Positions 9,035 through 17,400 of a DNA stretch of 64,000 nt are shown in pieces. The DNA comes from an uncultured Bifidobacterium sp. GTDB lineage: Bacteria; Actinomycetota; Actinomycetes; Actinomycetales; Bifidobacteriaceae. The translations under genes were made by a program, and so were the position numbers. Numbering within the stretch: the stretch's first letter is position 1; each line of letters opens with the position of its first letter. The notes below the pieces were generated by a model that was not told the DNA's origin, searched no databases, and saw only the letters and a list, made by a program, of their open reading frames with translations. The DNA lies in NCBI RefSeq assembly GCF_945269915.1, contig NZ_CALYOY010000001.1:1-64000 (forward strand), read 5' to 3'.

Positions 9035-9607
9035 TCAGCAGTACAATTCCACAAGAACACTGACCGATGCCGTTACCGGGATCGGAACGAACATGGCTAT
9101 CAGCATCCAGGTGTTGGCCGTGGCCTGCGTGGTATCGTCGTAGGATTTCTCCGTCCCGTTGCCCAGCATGGTCCTGGACCAGCCGGCCGGATCAATGAAG
9201 AAGACCAGATACGAGCCGGTACCACCCAAAGAGAAGAGAATGCAGGACAGGACGTTGACCATCCGGCTCCTGTAGTGACGTGTTCCTGCGACCAGCTCGG
9301 CGACGGCCCCCATGAGCATATACCCCAGGGCGAAGGCCCGGTGCATACCGGTGATGAACCGGACCACCCCCATCAGAATGTCCATGACGGTGATGCTCCA
9401 GGGCTTCTGCACCCGTGCCACCCTGAGCAGATCGATGGGCCCGCAGAGCAGGGCCGAGGCGGCAGGCATGTAGAAGGTCGGTACCGGGTTGGAAGCGAAG
9501 AAAACGCCCCCGATCAAGGTAAAGACCAGTATCAGGGCCGTGAATATACCAGTGGTGACCAGGTCGCGGATGGTCAGTCCTTTTCTGTCACGGGTTCGAT
9601 CCGCCAT
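9035..9607 (-). CDS. ECF transporter substrate-binding (S) component, MptD/Trep_Strep type
   Basis: The 190-residue frame begins at ATG 9607 after AAGGAG at five bases, a strong start. It opens with GLTIRDLVTTGIFTALIL, typical of the MptD/Trep_Strep family, and has about five hydrophobic segments. The C-terminus (PIPVTASVSVLVELYC) stops earlier than expected, and the neighbouring frame continues with EEVVRKSGHQ, as if one frameshift removed the last 10 or so residues. The T and A genes behind it are broken, so even an intact S protein would lack its partners unless another ECF module supplies them. The substrate is unknown. Confidence 0.65.
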   Translation of the reverse strand: MADRTRDRKGLTIRDLVTTGIFTALILVFTLIGGVFFASNPVPTFYMPAASALLCGPIDLLRVARVQKPWSITVMDILMGVVRFITGMHRAFALGYMLMGAVAELVAGTRHYRSRMVNVLSCILFSLGGTGSYLVFFIDPAGWSRTMLGNGTEKSYDDTTQATANTWMLIAMFVPIPVTASVSVLVELYC

Positions 9608-9722
9608 GTGTTCTCCTTCTGCCGTGGAACTGTGTGAGAGTCAGTCCATGGCTTGAAAGTACTGGTAAGCTGGGTGGCCTGTTCGTCCCCATGCTCCAAA
9701 GAAACGTCCGTTCGTTTCAGAA

Positions 9723-10690
9723 ATGGCGGGTCGCATGCGGATCTATTCGGATTACTATGAACCCCTTCTCCAGGACAACCACTTCACCCTGGTCAAGGAC
9801 ATGGATAACTTCAATCCGGCGGGGTGCTGCTGGTCCCGGTCATCCGAGGTCTGAGAAGGGTTTTCCTGGATCTATGCGCAGAACGACCTGTTCGATATCA
9901 AAATCCACGAATTCCGTTTCCACGGCGACTTCATCATGGACTTCCGGTTGCCGAATACCTGAGCGTACCCCTGTATGATTCCATCTCCGGGAAAGAGACA
10001 TCACCACACCGATGCCTTTCACCGCGATGCATCAAGACCTTCATCAGCGGCCGCGAGCCATACCGGGGGACTCATCCATAAACAGGCTCCAATCCGAAGC
10101 ATAAGCATCAAGGTGATGCCCGCCTACTATCAGGATCATCTGCAGAACCACTACCATGGCCACTACCGGAATCCTCTCCCCGTCTCCCAGAAAGTCGACC
10201 AGACGGAGGACTTCCCTGCCCTTGGCCATGCTCCTACGCGAGGTGGAGCGGTACCGCGGAGACGGCATTGCGACACGGTTGTTCTACGAGAACAAGGTGG
10301 CCCAGGCCATCTCCCTCCTCATCGCCCGGGAGAAGGCTCTGGGGAATCCTGCCGGAAGGCGCTTGAACGGCCAGGACCGGGTGCAGCTTGAGAACGTCAC
10401 CTCCTATCCGGACGAGCATTGCTCGGATGAGGCATCCCTGGACTTCCTGACCACAATCGCCTGCACGGGGAGGACCAAACTCAAATCGACCTTCAGACAG
10501 GTGCACTGCTGCGCAATCACGGAATACACCCGGGGCATGTGCATGCGGGAAGCCGGACGTCTCCTGTCTGAAACGGACCGTTCCATGCATCGGTTAGCAG
10601 GCATGATCGAATACTCCACCTCGAGTCGGTTTGCCGAGCTCTTCCGCAAGGGCACCGGTCTTGTGCCGTCGGAATACCGAAGGATGACGA
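9723..10690 (+). pseudogene. AraC-family regulator, degraded
   Basis: Pieces in different frames line up as one AraC-type activator, divergent from the ECF genes. It starts MRIYSDYYEPLLQDNHFTLV, changes frame near 9835 to FSWIYAQNDLFDIKIHEFRF, then again to MPAYYQDHLQNHYHG. After about 10215 it continues as a long frame with REVERYRGDGIATRLFYENK. The C-terminal HTH part is recognisable (MHRLAGMIEYSTSSRFAELF, then GLVPSEYRRM). At least three frame changes are needed. It was probably the local regulator of the ECF operon. The longest single frame is not a complete regulator. Confidence 0.75.
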
Positions 10691-10721
10691 AGGAATCCGA
10701 GTACGGAAAGACCAGATCGGC

Positions 10722-11264
10722 TCAGGACCACCGGCAGCAGAGCAGGACCACCGCCGAGGCGATGCCGCCATCGTGGCTTAGGGCAATGCGCCAGACCAGG
10801 CTCGCGGCCCCACGGGGATTCGCCTCGAACGCCCCAACCGAATCGTCGCCGTTCACCCCGGACCAGCCAAGTCTGCTCTGGCGTGAATCGGACGGATCCG
10901 GGAGTGACTCATCCAGGCGGTCCTGGACTTCCTGCCCGAGATGAACCCCGGGCCTGCCACGCCTGTCGTCCAGTATCTCAATCCCACCCCAGGGGAAATC
11001 GTCGAGACCATAGGGGGCGGGCTCATCCCGCAAGGCCTCCGACCAGGCCTTCAGAACGGCCTCCTTACCAGCCCAACGAACAGCCAGGTGCGATTCCACA
11101 TCATCACCCTTGACCCGGGCCCGCTCCTGGGACTGCCTTTGCTCACGGACTGAGAACAACCTGCTCATCCGAGTACCGGGCATGGCCAACCGCTCGGCGA
11201 ACTCGGCTATGGAGACCAGGTCATGTCCCAGGCCCAGCACAGTTTCCTCACCCGAAAAACCCAT
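10722..11264 (-). CDS. acpS: holo-[acyl-carrier-protein] synthase
   Basis: A 180-residue phosphopantetheinyl transferase that moves the 4'-phosphopantetheine arm of CoA onto the acyl carrier domain serine. Visible motifs are the metal-binding GLGHDLVSIAEF near residue 10, WAGKEAVLKAWSEAL near residue 75, and a C-terminal WRIALSHDGGIASAVVLL. A variable stretch of about 45 residues between the last two motifs makes it longer than the usual 120-130. ATG 11264 fits the conserved N-terminus although no strong ribosome binding site precedes it; the frame runs open to 11459 but that extension looks non-coding. The likely substrate is the carrier domain of the FAS I gene about 3 kb away. Confidence 0.85.
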   Translation of the reverse strand: MGFSGEETVLGLGHDLVSIAEFAERLAMPGTRMSRLFSVREQRQSQERARVKGDDVESHLAVRWAGKEAVLKAWSEALRDEPAPYGLDDFPWGGIEILDDRRGRPGVHLGQEVQDRLDESLPDPSDSRQSRLGWSGVNGDDSVGAFEANPRGAASLVWRIALSHDGGIASAVVLLCCRWS

Positions 11265-11397
11265 GATATGAGTATGGCCCCGGCAGATGTCATCGGCAAG
11301 TCCGGGAATCGACAGTCCGGCATGGCAACCCAGCAAGGCCCTCAGTGAGTACCCAGTGATTCCACACTCTGTGTTCGCACGCACAGACCCTCGGCAA

Positions 11398-11790
11398 TCA
11401 TGCCCGCACCCGGGCGAAGCAACCCCTGTCAGCCTCCGCTTTCCTGTCTTTGCACTCATTCCGCGGCCGAACCGGGTTCCCTCGGGCCTCCTCCATTGTC
11501 GAGGGCCTCTTGATCCGCATCCGCATAATCCGGCAGCATAAGATCGTCACGCCAAGGAAGGTAAAACCGCTATCGGCTTTCAGGAGCGTCTTCGTCAGTC
11601 TCAGGGCCAGAAGCAGGGATTGGAGACCATCGTCTCCACACACCTGGAGGGACCAGCACTCCCGACTGCCTTCGACCAGCCCCACCCCGGTCGTACAAGC
11701 GCCATCCTCATCTTCGAGCGGTCGCTCCACAAAGAGCAGACATTCGACTCCGTCGTGCACAAGGCGTCTGGTGGCAATACGGTCGGACAA
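11398..11790 (-). CDS. small hypothetical protein (DUF6968-like)
   Basis: A 130-residue frame from TTG 11790, preceded by GGAG at five bases. The start IATRRLVHDGVECLLF and the later GDDGLQSLLLALRLTKTLL recall the short DUF6968-type proteins, whose pattern is IATR, a beta-rich middle, then a DAxQALxLAL helix; this is from memory of the family and is not certain. The C-terminal 45 residues are basic and may be non-homologous. It ends in the gap upstream of acpS. Function unknown. Confidence 0.45.
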   Translation of the reverse strand: MSDRIATRRLVHDGVECLLFVERPLEDEDGACTTGVGLVEGSRECWSLQVCGDDGLQSLLLALRLTKTLLKADSGFTFLGVTILCCRIMRMRIKRPSTMEEARGNPVRPRNECKDRKAEADRGCFARVRA

Positions 11791-11926
11791 GGCGTCTCCA
11801 TCCGGTTTTCAATCCTGTTGCATGACTGCCGTGCCATATCAACGGACGCGACGTTCCCATCAGGAAACCGGATTGAAGGAGGCCGAGCAAGCCGAACTTC
11901 TAATCAGCGACTGTGGGCAGCTCCAA

Positions 11927-12343
11927 TCAGGAGGCTGGTGCGAACAGGGCCAACAGCCTTGTTCCCTCGTTATGGGTGCAGGCGAGTTCGTGATCGCCAC
12001 CGACGATCGAGGATTCGGCAAAGGCGAAGAAGTTCTTCCCCTGTCCTGCCGGGTAATTGAGGTCCGAGGATGAGGACCGCATGGCTTTGCCATCGACGGT
12101 ACAACGCCCTGCATCCACCTTGCGCAGATCCGACCTCATCGCAAGGAGGTAGACGGTACCCTGCTTCTTGGCGGAAATGGTCACCCTGTCGCCGTCCCCG
12201 GTCAGGTAGTATTTCTTCATTGCGGCGAATCTGCTGCTGACGTCTTCCAGACTCGGCTCCGAGCGGGTGGAACCCCCGCACCCGGCGAGGGAAATAACCC
12301 CGAACATAATCGTCAGAACCAGTGCTGGCAGTTTTGTATTCAT
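11927..12343 (-). CDS. small lipoprotein, unknown function
   Basis: From ATG 12343, with AGGGA six bases upstream, the gene encodes 138 residues. Residues 1-22 are a signal peptide ending in the lipobox ISLAGC, so the mature protein should be lipid-anchored outside the membrane. The rest is a compact, partly beta-looking domain with two more cysteines (GRCTVDGK and HELACTHNEG) that could form a disulphide. The frame is open upstream to 12409, but the signal peptide and binding site favour the start given. No family recognised. Confidence 0.75.
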   Translation of the reverse strand: MNTKLPALVLTIMFGVISLAGCGGSTRSEPSLEDVSSRFAAMKKYYLTGDGDRVTISAKKQGTVYLLAMRSDLRKVDAGRCTVDGKAMRSSSSDLNYPAGQGKNFFAFAESSIVGGDHELACTHNEGTRLLALFAPAS

Positions 12344-12551
12344 GGTGTCCCTATCAGAATCGAACCATGCGATGCCCGTCACACTACGGGTATTGCCAAG
12401 TTGGGTCATACACTACCAGACATTCCTTCTCAGCACCAGACACTCCTGGCGGCTTGTCCGAAGTTCGGAACCACCCGCGTCATTCCCGTCTTCGAGCACC
12501 ACCAAGCCTGGGTCAGGGATTACCCTCACCTCAAGCCACCGACGGAGCCGG

Positions 12552-12911
12552 TCAGAACCGGAAGGTCGGCATGACGAAGGGTTGGCTGAACCCCCCATGC
12601 ATAAAGAGGGCCACGACGATGGCCAGCAGGCTCATCACCAGGCCGAAGATGACCATGACCTTCCCCTTGTGCCGACCACCGCTGCGTGCGAAGAAGAATC
12701 CCAGCAGGGAGCAGATGACCCCGAGGCCACCCAGGCAGAGGGCCACCAGGCCAACCTCCTTGAAGAAGGAGGCCAGCAGTGCGACGATGCCCAGTACCAG
12801 GCTGACGATGGCCATGGAGCTGACCGGGCGCTTGTCCGAACCGTCGGCCTTTATCTCACCCTGATTATCCAGCTGATTCCCGCCTTGGTTCCGGTTATCC
12901 TGTTCAACCAT
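12552..12911 (-). CDS. small DUF4190-like membrane protein
   Basis: A 119-residue protein from ATG 12911, with AAGGGG eight bases upstream. After a 30-residue hydrophilic Asn/Gln-rich N-terminus come three hydrophobic segments (MAIVSLVLGIVALLASFF, VALCLGGLGVICSLLGFFF, VMVIFGLVMSLLAIVVALF) with a basic GGRHKGK loop before the last. The layout and the MAIxSLVLGIxA motif match the membrane part of the larger DUF4190 protein at 3175-4194, without its exported C-terminal domain. Function unknown. Confidence 0.75.
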   Translation of the reverse strand: MVEQDNRNQGGNQLDNQGEIKADGSDKRPVSSMAIVSLVLGIVALLASFFKEVGLVALCLGGLGVICSLLGFFFARSGGRHKGKVMVIFGLVMSLLAIVVALFMHGGFSQPFVMPTFRF

Positions 12912-13135
12912 TGTCCAACCCCTTTCTTCCGGTTACGAAGAAGACCATTCGGCCCCCGTACCTATATGCTATGATCCGTGCAGAATCCGCTGCAGACACG
13001 AATCGCCGGCCCATTCCCATCTGCACAGACCCCGCGTATTCAAAGCAGAACCCTTCCAGCCACTATCCGGTTCCAAGAAAAGCAGTCTCAGCCAAACGTC
13101 TACGAGCGCCGGGAAGGCCGGGAATCTGGCGTCTA

Positions 13136-14323
13136 TCAGTCGGTATTCACCTTCTGTAACCCCGTTAGGTACTGTCGGACCCGAACAATTGCAGGACTCG
13201 ACTGGAACCAGTCGGCCAGAAGATCGAACCAGTAGCCCCTGCGACGATCAATGGTGCGGGAAAACAGGAACTCGCGAATCAAGTCAAGAACAAGGCAAAC
13301 GGTAAACACAAGAACCACGATGGCCAGGGAATACACGGCCGCACCATGGCCTCCCCAGATCTTACCGATATCAAAAAAGGACCACAGCACTTTCCTGACC
13401 GGAGGGTAGTCGTGAATGAGATAAACCCCGAATGTTCCCCTGGCCAGATAGTTGATCAGCCGGCTTTTTATATACATCCGATCGGCAATCAACAAGCATC
13501 CGAAAGCGATGAGCAGCTGAGGAAGTTTGCCTTCGGCAATGAGGTAGTCAAAGACGATTCGAGGGAAGGGACCCCCATGGCGCAGATGGACCAGATCCGC
13601 GATGACCATGATGGCAAGTATCATCAGAGCACCTACACCGGCCATAGACCAACTCAGAGCACGGGAGGCTTTCCTCATATACCACCGATAGTATGCGATG
13701 AGCACATACTGATAAATGAAGCTGACGAAGGTGGCCGACAGGAAACCTGCATAATCATTGGGCGTCATGCCATAGGCGAGACCCCATACAAGCAGCAGGG
13801 TCACCGCCAGACATGCATGCATCCTCTGTCCCATTTTTTGCAGGCCCACAGTCACAAAGGGATAGAAGAGCAGGAAGAGCACATAATTGGTCGGATACCA
13901 CCACATGTCGTACAAGGTGGGGAAGAAAGACCCGATAATCTGCTCAGACATGATGTCTTTACGGTCAAACACAAGGAAACAGACCATAAGCGTCAGGCTG
14001 TAGAACAGCATCTGCCGTTCAAGTATCCAGATACGTCTCAGCGACTTTCTGATGCTTAAATCACGCGATTCACATAAAAACCATGCCGATATACCGAAAA
14101 AGATGTCTACCGAAATCTTGCCCATTGACAAGAAGAAGACATACGCAAATTGATTGATTGATGCCGGCTGGTCAAAGGCAGGGAACGGATTGTGGGTGAC
14201 ATGATGATGAGCGACGATCATGAACATGGCAATGAGACGCAATAGCTCAAAACTTGAATTACGGCCACCGTGTGAACCTTGGCGCCCCAAGGCTTCTGCC
14301 GATCCTCTGACTTCGTTACTCAT
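13136..14323 (-). CDS. acyltransferase-3 family membrane O-acyltransferase
   Basis: A 395-residue polytopic protein with about ten hydrophobic segments, starting at ATG 14323 behind an AGGGGGG site. The first segment contains ELLRLIAMFMIVAHHHVTHN, whose histidines match the catalytic region of acyltransferase-3 (OafA/NodX-like) enzymes, followed by the typical VDIFFGISAWFL. Such enzymes move acetyl or other acyl groups onto surface sugars, lipids or exported molecules. No glycosyltransferase or polysaccharide genes adjoin it, so the acceptor is unknown. It lies just beyond the FAS I terminator in the same direction, with its own start. Confidence 0.85.
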   Translation of the reverse strand: MSNEVRGSAEALGRQGSHGGRNSSFELLRLIAMFMIVAHHHVTHNPFPAFDQPASINQFAYVFFLSMGKISVDIFFGISAWFLCESRDLSIRKSLRRIWILERQMLFYSLTLMVCFLVFDRKDIMSEQIIGSFFPTLYDMWWYPTNYVLFLLFYPFVTVGLQKMGQRMHACLAVTLLLVWGLAYGMTPNDYAGFLSATFVSFIYQYVLIAYYRWYMRKASRALSWSMAGVGALMILAIMVIADLVHLRHGGPFPRIVFDYLIAEGKLPQLLIAFGCLLIADRMYIKSRLINYLARGTFGVYLIHDYPPVRKVLWSFFDIGKIWGGHGAAVYSLAIVVLVFTVCLVLDLIREFLFSRTIDRRRGYWFDLLADWFQSSPAIVRVRQYLTGLQKVNTD

Positions 14324-14378
14324 TCTCACCCCCCTTGCAACGGGAAGAAACCTTACCAGCGGCCGCTGACCACACAGA

Positions 14379-14419
14379 GGAGGGTAGGCACACCAGCCCG
14401 GTAATGCCTACCCCCCTCC
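14379..14419 (-). terminator. hairpin downstream of FAS I
   Basis: GGAGGGTAGGCA pairs with TGCCTACCCCCCTCC across a 14-base loop, about 30 bases after the FAS I stop. There is no clear T run, so it may act as a weak or Rho-assisted terminator or as an mRNA-stabilising end. Confidence 0.45.
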
Positions 14420-14451
14420 GTACAAGCCAGATTCAACTGGCTCAGATCGGC

Positions 14452-17400
14452 TCAGGCCTGGTCGAAGTATCCGTCAGCACCCAGGCGGGCATTCGGATCC
14501 AGGAGCATGGCCTTCTCGACCTCATGGCCGATATAGCCGTGACCATCCTCGTGGAAACGACGGTTGTCGATGGGTTCATAGAGCGGAGCCCTACCCATGC
14601 GACCCTCCTCCAAATGGCGCTGGCCTGCCGCCAGTCGGTCATTGGCACGGCGACGCCATTCGGCAAGGGCCTCGGGTCCGGCTGTCTTGGCCACGGAGGC
14701 CTCGAAGGCGCCGGGATTGACGATGGCGCCGATGCCGGAGACATGGCCGAAGCCCAGGGAGGTGACCAGACCGGCCTTGACCCTGCCCACCTTGAGAGGC
14801 TGCTCCAGCCAGACCATGTGGTCATCGCCCCTCAGTGCCGGGTCGACGCAATCCAGGGAGGCATTGGCCGGAATGACCCCGGACTTGAAGAGCTGGGTCA
14901 GGCCGTTGATCTGGAAGATGCAGGCCCCGCCCTTGGCGTGGCCGGTCAGGCTCTTCTGGGAGATGACGTAGAGCGGGTTCCCGTCCGCCCTGCCGATGGC
15001 GTGGGCCAGGGTGTTGTGGAGCTCGGACTCGTTGGGGTCGTTGGCGTTGGTCGATGTGTCGTGCTTGGAGACCACCGCGATCTCGTCGGGCTCCACACCC
15101 AGCTTGGCCAGGGAACGCACCAGGTCGGAGTCCCCGCCACCCATGCCGGATGCCAGGGCGCCCAGACCGGGGGCCGGAATGGAGGTATGGGCTCCATCCG
15201 CGAAGGAGTGGATGTACCCCACGACCCCCGCCACGGGCAGACCCATCCTCAGGGCGATGTCCCCCCTGGTCAGGAGGATGGTGCCGCCACCCTCGGACTC
15301 CAGGAAGCCGCCGCGACGGCGGTCGTTGGCCCTGGAGAAGAAACGGGGCTGGATGCCCTTGGCGTACATTTCTGCGGAGTTGGCCGTGGCGTTCATGTTG
15401 CCGAAGCCGATGACCGACTCCACGCCGATGTCGTCGATGGCCCCCGTGACCACGAAGTCCGCCTTGCCCAGGGCGATCTTGTCGGCCCCCTCTTCGAGGG
15501 AGACCGCAGCCGTGGCGCAGGCCGAGACCGGCTGGACCATGTTGCCGTAGCCACCGATGTAGGACTGCATGACGTGGGCCGCCACCACATTGGGCAGGGC
15601 CTCCTGGAGGATGTCCGTCGGAATCTCCTTGCCCAGGAAGCGGTCCAGGTAGAGCTTGCGCATGGAGGCCATGCCGCCGAAGCCGGTCCCTTGGGTGGAG
15701 GCCACCTTGGAGGGGTGGACGGCCTGGAGGATCTCGGCGGGGGTGAAGCCTGCGGACAGGTAGGCATCCACCGTGGTCACGATGTTCCACAGGGCGATTT
15801 CGTCCACGTCGCCGACCATGGAGGCCGGAATGCCCCACTTCACCGGGTCGAACCCCTGCGGGAACTGGCCGCCGACCGTCCTGGTCATCGTGGCCCTGCG
15901 GGGGACGCGAATTCGGGACCCGGCATGCCGGGTGACCGTCCACTCACCGGACTCCTCGTCACGGGCGATGTCGGTGTGGTCGGGATCCTGGTTCACATAC
16001 TCCTGGGCCAGGTCCTCGGTGGGCACCGAGAAGGCCACGTCATGATCCAGGAAGACATCGACCTCCTCCTCGTCGGTCCCGTCACGGTAGTCGGAACCCA
16101 TTCCCTCCTCGAAGGGGCGGATGCCGGAGCGGGCCACGACATCATCGTGGTAGCGCTCGGCGATGTCCTGCTCGGGCACCAGCTCACCGTCCGTGTCGTA
16201 CCAGCCCGGCTTGGGGCTGTCCTGCCACTCGACCAGGCCCATGTTCCAGGCCAGTTCGAGCACGGCGGCGGCACTCAGATCAACCTGACCGTCGGGATGG
16301 ATGCCCATCTCGGCCTCGAACCGGGTACGGCCCGAGCCCCAGGGACCCATCTCGCCGATGGAGACGATGACGATCTCGTCCTCGGGCCTGGCGGTGACAC
16401 CCTGCCATTCGGCCAGATCGACCGGGGCCTGGGTGGGCTCGTGCGGGGTCGGGAGGGCCTTGATGACCCTGTCCGCATCCCCGGTGGGGGCCACGGCCCG
16501 GGCCTGCCCCTGCTGGGGGTCCGTTGCCTGGGCCTGGTCCATCTGAGCGGCCTCGGCCTTCAGCGCCTTCAGGTCGATGGGCTCGCCGCCCAGCCCACCG
16601 GTCAGGTCAACCTGGAGTGGAGCCTGGACAGCCTGGGCCTTGGACGATGCCGTGCACAGATCCAGAAGGGAGTCCGCGATCTGCTCGGTGGAATAGGTGT
16701 GGATGCCATGGCCTTCCACCACCTTGACCAGGGGGTCGTTGCCGCCCATGAGGCCGGTTCCACGGACCCACCCGATCAGGGGGTGGGCGAAGGTGACACG
16801 TCCGGACCAGTCCTGCTCGGCTTTGGCCCTGTTGATGATGGCGTCAAAGGAGGCCTTGACCTCCCCATAGGCCCCGTCTCCGCCGAAGATACCCCTGTTG
16901 GGGGATCCGGGCAGGACCACGTGCAGCCTGTGCTCCACGTCGGTGTCGGCACCGATCTTGGAGAAGCCGGCGATCTGCCGCTCCAGGCTCCAGAGCATCA
17001 GCCTGGACTGGGACTCGAAGAGACGGCCCGAGTCGGCCATGGTCCCGTGCATGGGTGGTGCCGCGAAGGGCAGGAGGAGGGTGGGCTCGTAGGCCGGCTT
17101 CAGGATCGTCGTCTTGGCGCCGGTCGTCTTCTTCTGCTCGCTGCCGACCCAGTCAACCAGGGCGTCGACGTCGCGGTAGGAGGAAAGATTGGCGGGAAGG
17201 AGCCAGAGCCTGGCCTGACCGACCGCATGGCGGCGGTAGAGGTCCTTGGCCCAGATGACGGTCCGGGGTTTCATGGAGAAGGAGGTGGCGATGACGGTGG
17301 CCCCTCCCTCCAGAAGTCCGGCCACCAGGGCACCCGCGATGGAGTTCGGGGCGGCACCGGTGACGATGGCCACGTCCTTGACGAACCGCGAGGCCTTGGC

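Noticed and set aside
10156..10944. A 262-residue plus-strand frame taken as a complete AraC regulator
   Set aside because: Its first 20 residues are out of frame with the family and the final 80 residues run antisense into acpS; the N-terminal regulator pieces lie in other frames upstream, so it is part of a pseudogene.
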